This document shows positions 35,296 through 44,071 of a DNA stretch of 64,000 nucleotides, in pieces. This stretch comes from UKL13-2 sp038321965 (GTDB lineage: Bacteria > Pseudomonadota > Gammaproteobacteria > Burkholderiales > Usitatibacteraceae): positions 1 through 64,000 of the forward strand of contig JBBQFL010000002.1 in NCBI GenBank assembly GCA_038321965.1. Reading direction: 5' to 3'. The position numbers were made by a program, and so were the translations under genes. Every line of letters starts with the position of its first letter. The first letter of the stretch is position 1. The notes under the pieces were generated by a model. The model saw only the letters and a list, made by a program, of their open reading frames with translations, made no database searches and was not told the DNA's origin.

Positions 35296-35345
35296 TACTT
35301 GGCGACAGCTGTCGCGCTACCGCTCCAGGCGTTGCTTCTCGGCAT

Positions 35346-35876
35346 TTACGCCACGACAAGATGCGGTGGCCGTACCGGATCAAAGTCAATCCAGTCGCCG
35401 TCGCGCCATTGTCCATCTGCCTGCTCTATGTCTTTGGCACCGGCGTTGCGCAGATCGTTAATCACAAATCTCTCTATGCCTGAACCCGGGATACGAATGG
35501 CAAGGATGACGCCTGCTGGCCGCAATTTCGGCAGTTCTTGCGACTGTTCATCTTGCATGCCACCCATTGCACCTACCAATGATCCGGTGTATGCCGCCAC
35601 GCCCGCCGCGGCCAGTGCGACAACTGGACCACCCGCCATCCCGACGACACCGGCGGTCAGCCCGGCAGCGAGTGCCGCTGTGGCTGTCGTTCCGCTTTCT
35701 GCCTCCAGCCCCGAATTCGTTTCACTTTCTCCGCTGGATAGTCCTGTGCCGTGCTGCCCCGGCGGGTTGTTATGAAAGACACACATATCGACCCGGTCGA
35801 CGTAGCGAACAATGGCTGCCGCAGCGACGTCCGCTTTGGCCTTGGTTTCGAAACGGCCTGCAATGATGTGATCCAC
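35346..35876 (-). CDS. Glycine-zipper protein of unknown function
   Basis: A 176-residue protein. It begins with a ferredoxin-like segment (IIAGRFETKAKADVAAAAIV), has a central hydrophobic Gly/Ala-rich stretch (AALAAGLTAGVVGMAGGPVVALAAAGVAAYTGSLVG region, about residues 67-105) that could enter a membrane, and ends with a second alpha/beta part containing VILAIRIPGSGIERFVINDL. Similar proteins are annotated as general stress or hypothetical proteins in Betaproteobacteria. Single gene, convergent with the preceding secreted protein. Confidence 0.75.
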   Translation of the reverse strand: MDHIIAGRFETKAKADVAAAAIVRYVDRVDMCVFHNNPPGQHGTGLSSGESETNSGLEAESGTTATAALAAGLTAGVVGMAGGPVVALAAAGVAAYTGSLVGAMGGMQDEQSQELPKLRPAGVILAIRIPGSGIERFVINDLRNAGAKDIEQADGQWRDGDWIDFDPVRPPHLVVA

Positions 35877-36252
35877 TGTGTTCCCCTTTATCGTCGCGAA
35901 CGCCGGCCAACGATTGGTTGGACGTCTCTACAAACATATTAGGCGGTCATTCACGACTGCATCTGTCGGTCGCCATGGGATGTCCTTGTAGGACGCGGCA
36001 CTACTATGTGCTCGCGGCTACCCGGAAAATTTAGAGGGATTAATCCAAATTTTCTGCGTAAAACAACTTATCGGAGCGCTCTAGCCTTCTTGAAAAAGCT
36101 GTTTGATCGCTGGTTGCGCCACGCAAGGGCGAAAACATATTGCCTGTTGTCATCACAGCGTCATCCGCTTTCGAGAGGTTTTAGCCCGCAGCGCATCAAT
36201 GGCAAGAATGCTATTGATCGTGCTGATCGTTACTAACTTTCAAAGGAATCGT
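35877..36252. other. Divergent gap of 376 bases
   Basis: It separates the minus-strand glycine-zipper gene from the plus-strand lipoprotein gene and should hold both promoters. The frame of the lipoprotein is open from 36103, but those codons include many Cys/His/Arg in an unlikely mix and no ribosome-binding site. No repeat or hairpin recognised. Confidence 0.45.
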
Positions 36253-36570
36253 ATGCACATCCGTAATCGTTACTTCAACAATACGCCTCGTGCCACCAAC
36301 TGTCTGGCTAACGTTGGTTCAGGACGTACGCACAACACGCTACTCATTGCCGCGATTGTCGCGGTCGCGCTCTCAGCGTGCGGTAAGTCAGAAGTGCCAA
36401 TTTCGACGGCAGATCGCGTCAAAATAGTGGAAGAGAAGCAAAAAACTGATCCAAATTTTCATTTGGAAAAGAAGACCACTGAAACCACGTCAAGTAAGCC
36501 AACCGCAGTAGCGACCCCTGTGCCGGTCACCGTTCAGGCCGAACCATCCAAGCCGTCAGCAAAAATGTAA
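36253..36570 (+). CDS. Small lipoprotein of unknown function
   Basis: A 105-residue protein from the ATG at 36253, preceded by AAAGGA. A hydrophobic segment LLIAAIVAVALSACGKSE ends in a lipobox with Cys43; the N-terminal polar part before it is longer than usual. The mature part is charged and then Thr/Pro/Val-rich (KPTAVATPVPVTVQAEP), probably an unstructured linker. No family recognised. Convergent with the thioredoxin-like gene. Confidence 0.65.
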   Translation: MHIRNRYFNNTPRATNCLANVGSGRTHNTLLIAAIVAVALSACGKSEVPISTADRVKIVEEKQKTDPNFHLEKKTTETTSSKPTAVATPVPVTVQAEPSKPSAKM

Positions 36571-36640
36571 GCAATGCGCCGCGTGCCGCTCAGCTAGCGC
36601 GAGCGGTGCGCGAAACCATCCAACCCTTGGGCGAAAAGCC

Positions 36641-37102
36641 TTACTTGGCCTTTTCCAGCATCGCCGTGAAGAATTTGGTGACGCCCTCGCGCCCCATCTT
36701 GCGGGCATCCGCCAGTTCGCCGCCATCGGTCTGATATGCGACGCTGCCATTCGCGCGCAGCAGCACCACAGACGGAATGCCTTTTTTGACGACGTTGCCA
36801 TAAACCGCGGTGACATCCTTGTTTCGATCGAAGCGACCTACGTCCACTTTCACAACAGACAATCGATCATTCACCAACTTTGCAAGTTCACCCTGGTGCA
36901 TTTCGATGTCGAGCATCTTGCAGTCACCGCACCAGTTGGCGCCAAAGACAATCAGCGCTGATTTATGTTCCGCTTGGGCCGCCTTGAGCGCGGCTTGAAT
37001 GTGCTCCGTGGCATTGGCCGATTCGTCGTAGGGCTTCTTGTCGTCGGCCAAGGCCATGTTGAAAATCGAGGTGAAGGCCAACAATGCGAATAACTTTTTC
37101 AT
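36641..37102 (-). CDS. Exported thioredoxin-fold protein with WCGDC active site
   Basis: A 153-residue protein. The start MKKLFALLAFTSIFNMALAD at 37102 is preferred over the two upstream ATGs because AAAGGA is nine bases before it. A signal peptide ends in ALA. The active site is FGANWCGDCKMLDIEM, with a cis-Pro segment KGIPSVVLL, so it should act as a periplasmic thiol-disulphide oxidoreductase. The DxxC variant of CxxC (CGDC) occurs in thioredoxin-like lipoprotein-processing or peroxide-related relatives. It follows the esterase gene by 27 bases on the same strand. Confidence 0.88.
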   Translation of the reverse strand: MKKLFALLAFTSIFNMALADDKKPYDESANATEHIQAALKAAQAEHKSALIVFGANWCGDCKMLDIEMHQGELAKLVNDRLSVVKVDVGRFDRNKDVTAVYGNVVKKGIPSVVLLRANGSVAYQTDGGELADARKMGREGVTKFFTAMLEKAK

Positions 37103-37129
37103 GATCATCATCCTTTCAGATACTTTGGT

Positions 37130-38245
37130 TCAGGGCTTAAGCGCGCGATACAGAAACGGCAGGCTACGTTCCATCCGGTAATCGATGCCTGAATGCGTAT
37201 CGTCGAACTCTTCGTAAGTGTGCTTCACGCTAGCAGCAGTCAGGCGTTTGGAAAGGATCCTGGCCCCGTAGTGAATATTGTATTGGTCACGCCAACCACA
37301 ATCGACAAAAATGCCTTTCAGCGTTCTGAGGTTGACTCTATATTTGTCGACCAGTTCAATGGGATCGTGCTTTTGCCATTGCTTCCAGCGTTGCTCGATG
37401 CGCTCGCCGGTTTCAAGATTGAACGGCAGTCGAAAACCAAGGGGCGCCTTGGGATCAGGATCATAGCTGGCCGCCATCGCCAGCATCATCATGGTATGAC
37501 CCTCCGCATCGGATAACTTTTCCTTCTTCCAGATGCTGTCGAGAAAGTTTTTTACGCGACCATCGTCCATGCCCTTCGCCGCACCCTTCTCCTCTTTCAG
37601 CACCTTGATCGCACCAGCCTCCCGCTTTATCAAGCGATGCTTCATCAACTCGGTCAATGCATTTGGCCAGTCGTGCATGTAGACGAAATCAAAATAGGCG
37701 TCGCCCGAATGGGTAGCAATTGCACCCCAGTATTTTGCATACTTCATGCCGTGAATGATGGCACCATAGCCGCCGGAAGATTTGCCGAAGCAACCGCGAT
37801 GCTCACGCGAGGCGAGCGTGCGAAATTCTTTATCTACGAAAGGGATCAGCTCTTTGGTGAGGTAGTCAGCATAGTTCCCGATGGCCGAAGAATTGATGTA
37901 TTGGTTTCCGCCGAGAGCGGTAAAGCAGTCCGGAAACACGAGGATGGTCGGTCCCATCTTGCCCTCATGAATCAGCCGCGCGGCACGCTCGGGAATGTTC
38001 TCATCAAGATTCCTCCAGTTGATGTGGCTCAATCCGGAGCCCATGAACCCCACCAGGTCATACAAAACCGGGAATCGCTTTCCCTTTGGTTGCCTTGCCA
38101 CCAGCGCTTCGTCGTATTGCGGCGGCAACCACACTGCGAGCTTACGTTGATGCGGATCGCCTAGCGCGTTGTCTGCGAGTACGGCTGAGGTGTGCTCAAG
38201 GATGACGGTTCGGCCTTGCGGCCAGGTGGGACGTTTAAGCGCCAT
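37130..38245 (-). CDS. Alpha/beta-hydrolase, esterase D-like
   Basis: A 371-residue hydrolase of the putative-esterase (Esterase_D/EntS-like) group. The nucleophile elbow is GCFGKSSGGYGA (G-K-S-S-G), with HSGDAYFDFVY after it; the acid may be in FVDCGWRDQYN and the His in FDDTHSGIDYRM. No signal peptide is seen, so a cytosolic role is likely. Substrate unknown; relatives hydrolyse acyl or siderophore esters. It starts with MALKRPTWPQG and is followed closely by the thioredoxin-like gene. Confidence 0.85.
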   Translation of the reverse strand: MALKRPTWPQGRTVILEHTSAVLADNALGDPHQRKLAVWLPPQYDEALVARQPKGKRFPVLYDLVGFMGSGLSHINWRNLDENIPERAARLIHEGKMGPTILVFPDCFTALGGNQYINSSAIGNYADYLTKELIPFVDKEFRTLASREHRGCFGKSSGGYGAIIHGMKYAKYWGAIATHSGDAYFDFVYMHDWPNALTELMKHRLIKREAGAIKVLKEEKGAAKGMDDGRVKNFLDSIWKKEKLSDAEGHTMMMLAMAASYDPDPKAPLGFRLPFNLETGERIEQRWKQWQKHDPIELVDKYRVNLRTLKGIFVDCGWRDQYNIHYGARILSKRLTAASVKHTYEEFDDTHSGIDYRMERSLPFLYRALKP

Positions 38246-38381
38246 GTCTGCTTACTCCGGAAAATGCGATTGTGATTTCACATTTTCGCACGGTGCCTGA
38301 TTGAGTGAGCAACGCCCTGCGCTCGAGCTGCCCGCCGTCTGGAAACTTCAATGTAGGCGGCATCGCTCGTAAAAAAGTCGG

Positions 38382-38612
38382 TCACCTACGCTTGGCAGTC
38401 ACGACTATGGTTTCCATTCTGGCAACTGCTTCAGCCTGATCTACCGGTGCGGAGTGTGCTGTCATTGCTACGCCTTCCGCATCTGTTGCCGCCTGCGATA
38501 CTTCATAGCCGCCGACCAGCAGACCTGTTACCACCACCGCGAATGCCGTCGCAATATAACTGTTGGAGTGTGAAACGTTGTAGCCAGTGTATTTGTTCAA
38601 AAAGTTTTTCAT
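38382..38612 (-). CDS. Small exported or membrane-anchored peptide ending in a TonB-box-like motif
   Basis: A 76-residue protein with one hydrophobic span (SYIATAFAVVVTGLLVGGYE, about 18-37) followed by an Ala-rich stretch and the C-terminus METIVVTAKRR. ETIVVTA is the form of a TonB box, normally found at the N-terminus of TonB-dependent outer-membrane receptors, not at the end of a small protein. Short proteins of this shape seem common in Burkholderiales, without known function. Single gene with its own upstream gap. Confidence 0.7.
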   Translation of the reverse strand: MKNFLNKYTGYNVSHSNSYIATAFAVVVTGLLVGGYEVSQAATDAEGVAMTAHSAPVDQAEAVARMETIVVTAKRR

Positions 38613-38918
38613 GATGTGCTCCGTTTACTCCGATCATTGGGTTGGGTTGAAAAAATCATTTACTGCGTGGCCGCACTTTAGGCCCGCCGCTGCAATCGCA
38701 GAAGTGCATTGCGACGAATCGCAGAAAAAGCTGGTTGAAGTACCCGTATCGGCGTGCCGTGCTGCTTGTAGAGACTGCGTATCGCGAACCGTGATACATG
38801 CTTATTTGCGTTCTTTGATGCGAAAGGTTCCCGATTCAACCGTATCGCTGCCGTTGTGGCGGCTGGTGTCCGATGGTTTGACTGCTAAAATCAGCAGGTC
38901 ATTCACAAGGAGCGAGTC
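38613..38918. other. Divergent gap of 306 bases
   Basis: It lies between the minus-strand TonB-box peptide gene and the plus-strand DUF1993 gene, and should contain both promoters. A strong ribosome-binding site AAGGAGCGAGTC ends it at 38918. A frame from 38587 is open across it but crosses the start of the divergent gene and has no ribosome-binding site. No repeats noted. Confidence 0.45.
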
Positions 38919-39425
38919 ATGACCATTTCCCTGTATCAGGCGTCGGTTCCCGTCATTCAGAAATCCCTGACTGCGCTAAAAGGCGTACTCGCGAAAGGTG
39001 CCGCACACGCCGCAGCAAAGAAGATCGACGAAACCGTGTTCCTGACTTCACGTCTTTATCCCGACATGTTTCCGCTGACACGCCAGGTGCAGATCGCCGC
39101 AGACTTTGGCAAAGGCCCGGTCGCGCGCCTTGCTGGTGTTGAGCTACCGAAATATGACGATACCGAAGCGACGTTTTCGGAGCTGGACACCCGCATCGAC
39201 AAAACTCTCGCCTTCGTCGGCACCTTCACGCCTGCACAGATCGATGGCCAGGAAGATCGCGATATTCATCTCACCATCGCCGGCAATCCGGTGGCGTTTA
39301 AAGGACAACCGTACCTATTGCATTTTGCGACGCCAAATCTCTACTTCCATATGTCGATGGTCTACGCAATCCTGCGCCACAATGGTGTGGACGTTGGCAA
39401 ACGTGATTTCATCGGTGGCTTCTAA
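38919..39425 (+). CDS. DUF1993 family protein
   Basis: A 168-residue soluble protein, normal size for DUF1993. Characteristic stretches are SLYQASVPVIQKSLTALKGVL, LYPDMFPLTRQVQIAADF and the C-terminal NLYFHMSMVYAILRHNGVDVGKRDF in which two His suggest a DinB-like metal site. Function unknown. AAGGAG stands eight bases before the ATG. The hydrolase downstream starts about 30 bases after its stop. Confidence 0.9.
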   Translation: MTISLYQASVPVIQKSLTALKGVLAKGAAHAAAKKIDETVFLTSRLYPDMFPLTRQVQIAADFGKGPVARLAGVELPKYDDTEATFSELDTRIDKTLAFVGTFTPAQIDGQEDRDIHLTIAGNPVAFKGQPYLLHFATPNLYFHMSMVYAILRHNGVDVGKRDFIGGF

Positions 39426-39456
39426 CTTGACAATCACAAAGGTTGGCTCGCGCTGG

Positions 39457-40260
39457 ATGCTGTTTGCCCGGCGTGGCGCGCTTTCGCTGCTGGGCGTTGC
39501 CCTGCTCGCCTATGCCGCAATCGTGGCATACGTTTATTTTCGGCAGGAAGGATTGATTTTCCAGCCGGTACCGCTGAGCCCGGATCACAAATTCACCATG
39601 CCTGATGTACAGGAAGTGAAAATACCGGTTGCCGGTGCCGAGTTGTCTGCTCTGCACCTGCGTCTGTCCGACCCCAAAGGCGTCGTGTTCTTTCTGCATG
39701 GCAACGGCGGTAATCTGCAAACCTGGTTGACAAGCGTGGACTTTTATCGGCGCGTTAATTACGACCTGTTCATCATCGATTACCGTGGTTATGGCAAGAG
39801 TAGCGGCAAGATCGAAAGCGAAGAACAACTTCACGACGACATGCGAATCGCGTGGAACAAAATTTCGCCGCTTTACGTTGGCAAGAAGCTGGTCGTCTAT
39901 GGTCGCTCTCTTGGTACCGGGTTGGCAACAAGACTTGCCAGCGACGTCCAACCTGACCTGACCGTGCTGGTATCGCCCTATGAGAGTCTCAAGGCGATCG
40001 GTGACGCGCACTATCCATGGCTACCCGACTTCGTCAATCGTTACCCCATACGCAGCGACCAATGGATCACCAAGATCAAAGGCCCGGTGATCATCGAACA
40101 CGGCGACCTGGATACATTGATCGGTCTGTCGCATGGCGAAAAGCTCAAGCAACTACGCACCGGCACGGAGCTGGTGGTGGTGACCGGCGCTGGCCACAAC
40201 GACATCCACAAATTTCCCAAGTACCTTGATACCTTGTCTGATCGCCTGAAGAATTTGTAG
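39457..40260 (+). CDS. Membrane-anchored alpha/beta-hydrolase (BEM46/YfhR-like)
   Basis: A 267-residue protein with an N-terminal membrane span (GALSLLGVALLAYAAIVAYVYF) and a hydrolase domain: VFFLHGNGGNLQTW oxyanion region, IIDYRGYGKSSG, nucleophile elbow VYGRSLGTGLATRLA, acid in EHGDLDTLIG and His in GAGHNDIHK. This is the arrangement of BEM46/ABHD13-like serine hydrolases of unknown substrate. The start is uncertain: ATG 39457 is used, TTG 39427 is possible; the frame is open far upstream inside the DUF1993 gene. Confidence 0.87.
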   Translation: MLFARRGALSLLGVALLAYAAIVAYVYFRQEGLIFQPVPLSPDHKFTMPDVQEVKIPVAGAELSALHLRLSDPKGVVFFLHGNGGNLQTWLTSVDFYRRVNYDLFIIDYRGYGKSSGKIESEEQLHDDMRIAWNKISPLYVGKKLVVYGRSLGTGLATRLASDVQPDLTVLVSPYESLKAIGDAHYPWLPDFVNRYPIRSDQWITKIKGPVIIEHGDLDTLIGLSHGEKLKQLRTGTELVVVTGAGHNDIHKFPKYLDTLSDRLKNL

Positions 40261-40262
40261 CG

Positions 40263-41366
40263 CTATTTTTGGGTGGTATCGATCACGCGTACATTTTCCT
40301 TGCGTGACTTGCCATCACGCAACACCGTAAGTTCTGCAGCGTTGCCGATCCCGACCCGATCCAACTCGGCGATAAAAGTGGAGAGCGATTCCACTTCGCG
40401 ACCGTTGACCGCCGTAATCACGTCGCCTAGTTCGCCGCTACGCCGCGACAATGGTTTTAAACCCGCAATTGCTGCCGGCGAGCGAGCGCGCACCTGCTCG
40501 ATGACAACCCCCTTAATGCCATTCTGCGCGACGATGACGGGGTTAACAGGTGTGATGCCGATACCGGGTGCGGCAGCGTAGCCGCGCGCGATGAGCTGAG
40601 GCACGATACGATTGACGAGGTCCACGGGAATAGCGAAACCCACGCCTGCCGAACTACCTGAATTTGAGCGAATCTGCGAATTGACGCCGATAAGCCGACC
40701 AGCGGTATCGAGCAACGGCCCGCCGGAATTGCCGGGATTGATTGCGGCATCGGTCTGGATTCCACCGGATATTTCTGCATATTCCTGTGTCGGCAAATAG
40801 CGATCCAGTGCCGAAATTACGCCTTGAGTAAGGGTCCGCGAGAGTCCGAACGGTTTGCCAATGGCGATGACCGATTGGCCGATCTTGAGATCACGCGAGG
40901 TACCAAGTGGAATCGGCTTCAGGCCAGCCGGAATTTGCGAAAGTTTCACCACCGCAAGATCGTAGTCAGCAGAACCACCAACAAATGTCGCGGGCACCGG
41001 CTCCTTGCCAGTGTCGAGTTGAACAGTCACCTTGCGTGCGTCCTGAATGACATGGAAATTGGTGACCACGTGACCTTGCGTATCCCACACAAAGCCCGAA
41101 CCAGCTCCACGTTCCAGTCCGGTTCCGAAGAAGCCGCGTTGCACCAGGTTCTCGGTCGTGATGTAGGCGACCGATGGAGCCGCTGCTTCAAACAACGCGA
41201 TCAGGTTGCGTTCGCCTTCAAGCAATTGTCCGCGCGGCGTAACCGCCCGCGGGTTCACAGGCTTGTCTGCGGCCTCCCGCTGCGCGGACGTGACACTGGT
41301 GGCTGACAGCGCCGCGATGACTGCTGCCGTGATGACGAGAGCGGCATAGGTGGTTCTTTTTTTCAT
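40263..41366 (-). CDS. Periplasmic S1C serine protease, HtrA/DegP family
   Basis: A 367-residue protease with a signal peptide (TTYAALVITAAVIAALSATS). The triad is His in VVTNFHVIQD, Asp in SADYDLAVVK and Ser in AAINPGNSGGPLL. One PDZ domain follows from about residue 265 (GVVIEQVRARSPAAIAGL, LGDVITAVNGREVES). With a single PDZ and a short linker it is closer to DegS/YdgD-type than to two-PDZ DegP. It lies downstream of pbpC on the same strand with a hairpin between, so it may be expressed partly with the envelope genes. Confidence 0.92.
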   Translation of the reverse strand: MKKRTTYAALVITAAVIAALSATSVTSAQREAADKPVNPRAVTPRGQLLEGERNLIALFEAAAPSVAYITTENLVQRGFFGTGLERGAGSGFVWDTQGHVVTNFHVIQDARKVTVQLDTGKEPVPATFVGGSADYDLAVVKLSQIPAGLKPIPLGTSRDLKIGQSVIAIGKPFGLSRTLTQGVISALDRYLPTQEYAEISGGIQTDAAINPGNSGGPLLDTAGRLIGVNSQIRSNSGSSAGVGFAIPVDLVNRIVPQLIARGYAAAPGIGITPVNPVIVAQNGIKGVVIEQVRARSPAAIAGLKPLSRRSGELGDVITAVNGREVESLSTFIAELDRVGIGNAAELTVLRDGKSRKENVRVIDTTQK

Positions 41367-41438
41367 AATCCTGGAGGAGTGAAGTAGTGCGAATGTGGTT
41401 TGACGGTACTTTGCGGCGAAGATTCCACGCGGTGGTAA

Positions 41439-41455
41439 ATTGGGCTCGACCCAAT
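41439..41455. terminator. Small hairpin between pbpC and the htrA-type gene
   Basis: ATTGGG and CCCAAT form a 6-base-pair stem with a 5-base loop, followed on the minus strand by TT. It lies 94 bases past the pbpC stop. Too weak for full termination. Confidence 0.35.
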
Positions 41456-41548
41456 ATTAAACCAGCCCGCGGCTCGTGTCGTAGAACCAGCAAAGACCAG
41501 CCTCCTGGCGCGCTTCTGCCCGGTGATGCCCGTCGATACTGGGCCTTG

Positions 41549-44062
41549 TTACGGAACTATCTCGACTGCAACATCGCGACTGTCTGCCCTTCCCTCTTCA
41601 TCAACCACCCGCAACACATAGCGTCCGGCGCGCGGCGGATTCCACGCCAGCGACTCTCCCGCCTTGGCCACGCCCAGAAATGCGTCGTTGGAAAACCAGA
41701 ACAGCTTGCCGCGATTGCCGCCGCCGTTGCCCTCTGCGCGCAGCGAAATCGGCACCATGGCGGAGAGACGTGAGGTATAGGTGACTGCTTTGAGCGGAGA
41801 AACAATCTGCGGCTCGCTGGACGCAATATTGTCGGCAGCGCCACGCATACAATCGGGCAATCTGGGCGCATCGCGGCGCGGCATGCCGGCATCGCGAAAT
41901 ATTTTCTGCATATCGGAGGGCCAGTATTCGATCACTTGCCAATGCGTGTTCGGGCCCTCGTCACACACCGCTTCACCGGTGCGGCGGTCTAACAAAACAC
42001 GCCGATGCAGACTGGAAATTCGGATCGGTGATTTACCGGGCATGAACCAGCTGGATACACGAGTAGGACAATACGCGTTGGGTAAATCCCCCGTCGCGGC
42101 GCATACCTCCACGCGCGTCAATTTACGCGGCGGCAATCGCGGATTGGTGTCCCGCGCAAGCAATCCTTCGTTGCGCAGTCCATCGACAATATTGAAGAAC
42201 AATGGTGCCGCTGCCGAGATGCCGATGAATGACTGGTTACTGCTACCGTCGAAATTGCCAACCCAGACGATCAGTACGTAGCGGCCGAAGGTACCCGCCG
42301 TCCACGCATCGCGGAAGCCCCATGAAGTGCCGGTCTTCCAGGCGACCGCTGGTTGTGCGGGCAGGCCGGTGTCTGGGCGCGGGTTGGTTTTGAGCATGTC
42401 GAGGGTGACGTAGGCGGCTTCTTCTGAGATCACGCGTGTGGAAACACCGACGCCCTCTCCCGACCTCGGCTGCGCCGCGGCCACCCTCTCCCGCTTGCGG
42501 TAGAGGGGCTGGGGGAGAGGGGGTGCAGCGGGAGACAACGCTGACGCATAACGTATCTCTTTGAGCTCACCCCCATTGGCCAACATCGCATACATCCGCG
42601 CAAGCTCTTCCATCGTCACTTCCCCGCCCCCCAACGTCAGCGCGAGCCCGTAGTGCTTTTCGCTGGCCAGATTGGAAACACCCGACGTCTTCATCAGATC
42701 GTACAAACTCGGGCGCGTGAGCCGGGCTGCAACCGAGACGGCGGGAATATTGCGACTACGTGTCAGCGCTTCCTGTACGGTGATTGGCCCGACAAAACGA
42801 CCATCGAAATTCTCCGGGCTGAATGGGCCGAACGCGGTCGGCGCATCTTTGAGAACGGTCATGGGGTGCAGCACACCCTGATCGAATGCCAGCGCATAAA
42901 TGAATGGCTTCAGCGTCGAGCCCGGCGAACGCTTGGCCAGCACGCCATTGACCTGCCCGTCGATATCGTCGTCGTTGAACTTTGCCGAACCAACCAGCGC
43001 TTTCACCTGCATGGTTTCCGTGTCGAGCAAGATGGCAGACGCGTTGCGCATGCCGGTCTCGCGCTGTTGCTCGATGCGCTGCGCGATGCTGCGCTCCAAC
43101 GCGTTCTGCATCTTCAGGTCGATGCTGGAAAATATTTCGCCTTGGCCTCCCTTTAGCAACTGGTTGACCAGATGTGGCGCACGGAACGGGAGTGCTGCCG
43201 CAGGTTTCGGCGCAATGGCGTGGCTGGCGCCGAGTCGCTCGTCTCCGGGATGCGTGGCAAGCCAGAGTGCGGCGATGCGCGCGCGCGCATCAACCGTCGC
43301 CGTCGAAGTCACTTTGTTGCCGCCACGCGCGGCGGGATTCTGCGGGATCACGGCAAGCGTGAACACTTCGGGTAACGTCAGGTCAGCTGCGCGCTTTTGA
43401 AAAAAGACCAGACTCGCTGCGCCGACGCCCTCGATATTGCCGCCATAGGGCGCGAAATTAAGATAAGCCTCAAGGATGTCGTGCTTGCTGTAACGCGCTT
43501 CGAGCCAGCACGCTGCTGCGATCTGCTGCAGCTTGCCGCTCATTGTTCGGCTGTCGATGCCGTAACGCTTGCGTGCAAGTTGCATGGTCAATGTCGAGCC
43601 ACCCATGCGCCGGTCTCCCGCAATCGTCGCGACTGCGCTGCGCACAATTGCGGCTGGATTCACGCCTGGATGCAGGTAGAACCAGCGGTCTTCATAGCGC
43701 ATGACGGCTTCAACAACCTTTGGCGAAATTGCTTCCAGTGGTGTCCATAGGCGGTATTGCTCGTCGGCGGCGGTCGTGAGGCGCAGCAGCGTGCCGTCTT
43801 CGGCGTAGACGGCGCTGGAGTATTGGGCGAAGTCGCGTAGGGGAGGCTTGGGGAGGAGGCGGAGAAATAGCAACGCGAAGACAATGAGCAGTATTGCAGT
43901 TATTAACAGCTTATCCCTCACCCTCCGCCCTCTGCTTCGCTTCAAGTGTGCCCTTGTCCCAAGGGAGAGGGAGAGGGAACTTAGAGCACATGGCAGCACA
44001 CTCCCTCTCCCTTGGGAGAGGGTTAGGGGTGAGGGACTCGCAACTGGATCATCCATGCTCAT
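41549..44062 (-). CDS. pbpC: Penicillin-binding protein 1C (glycosyltransferase/transpeptidase)
   Basis: An 837-residue bifunctional enzyme. After an N-terminal membrane span (LLITAILLIVFALLFLRLLP) come the GT51 domain with RYEDRWFYLHPGVNP near 120 and RMGGSTLTMQLARK, the transpeptidase with SPGSTLKPF near 379, SRNIPAVS and AWKTGTSWGFRDA near 575, and the C-terminal PBP1C domain. It polymerises and may cross-link peptidoglycan in the periplasm. Two palindromic repeats lie in the frame: residues about 10-49, before the span, and about 512-537, between SLNxx-type helices and the KTG box. It starts ten bases after the alpha-2-macroglobulin stop, the classic yfhM-pbpC order. The start may be ATG 44062 or 44056. 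Confidence 0.93.
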   Translation of the reverse strand: MSMDDPVASPSPLTLSQGRGSVLPCALSSLSLSLGTRAHLKRSRGRRVRDKLLITAILLIVFALLFLRLLPKPPLRDFAQYSSAVYAEDGTLLRLTTAADEQYRLWTPLEAISPKVVEAVMRYEDRWFYLHPGVNPAAIVRSAVATIAGDRRMGGSTLTMQLARKRYGIDSRTMSGKLQQIAAACWLEARYSKHDILEAYLNFAPYGGNIEGVGAASLVFFQKRAADLTLPEVFTLAVIPQNPAARGGNKVTSTATVDARARIAALWLATHPGDERLGASHAIAPKPAAALPFRAPHLVNQLLKGGQGEIFSSIDLKMQNALERSIAQRIEQQRETGMRNASAILLDTETMQVKALVGSAKFNDDDIDGQVNGVLAKRSPGSTLKPFIYALAFDQGVLHPMTVLKDAPTAFGPFSPENFDGRFVGPITVQEALTRSRNIPAVSVAARLTRPSLYDLMKTSGVSNLASEKHYGLALTLGGGEVTMEELARMYAMLANGGELKEIRYASALSPAAPPLPQPLYRKRERVAAAQPRSGEGVGVSTRVISEEAAYVTLDMLKTNPRPDTGLPAQPAVAWKTGTSWGFRDAWTAGTFGRYVLIVWVGNFDGSSNQSFIGISAAAPLFFNIVDGLRNEGLLARDTNPRLPPRKLTRVEVCAATGDLPNAYCPTRVSSWFMPGKSPIRISSLHRRVLLDRRTGEAVCDEGPNTHWQVIEYWPSDMQKIFRDAGMPRRDAPRLPDCMRGAADNIASSEPQIVSPLKAVTYTSRLSAMVPISLRAEGNGGGNRGKLFWFSNDAFLGVAKAGESLAWNPPRAGRYVLRVVDEEGRADSRDVAVEIVP
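42452..42526. repeat. GC-rich palindromic repeat inside pbpC (family A copy 2)
   Basis: CCCTCTCCC near 42453 faces GGGAGAGGG near 42513, with an inner CCCTCT/AGAGGG dyad around a CGCTTGCGG-like core. It is translated in frame as part of a Pro/Arg-rich loop (LSPAAPPLPQPLYRKRERVA) of PBP1C. Style matches the copies at 3221 and 43916. Confidence 0.7.
43916..44035. repeat. GC-rich palindromic repeat at the 5' end of pbpC (family A copy 3)
   Basis: CCCTCACCCTCCGCCCTCT (43916 on) faces AGAGGGTTAGGGGTGAGGG (ending 44035), and CCCAAGGGAGAGGG faces CCCTCTCCCTTGGG inside. It lies between the start codon and the membrane span of PBP1C and adds about 40 in-frame codons rich in Ser, Leu and Arg. Confidence 0.75.
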
Positions 44063-44071
44063 TCCGGGAAA

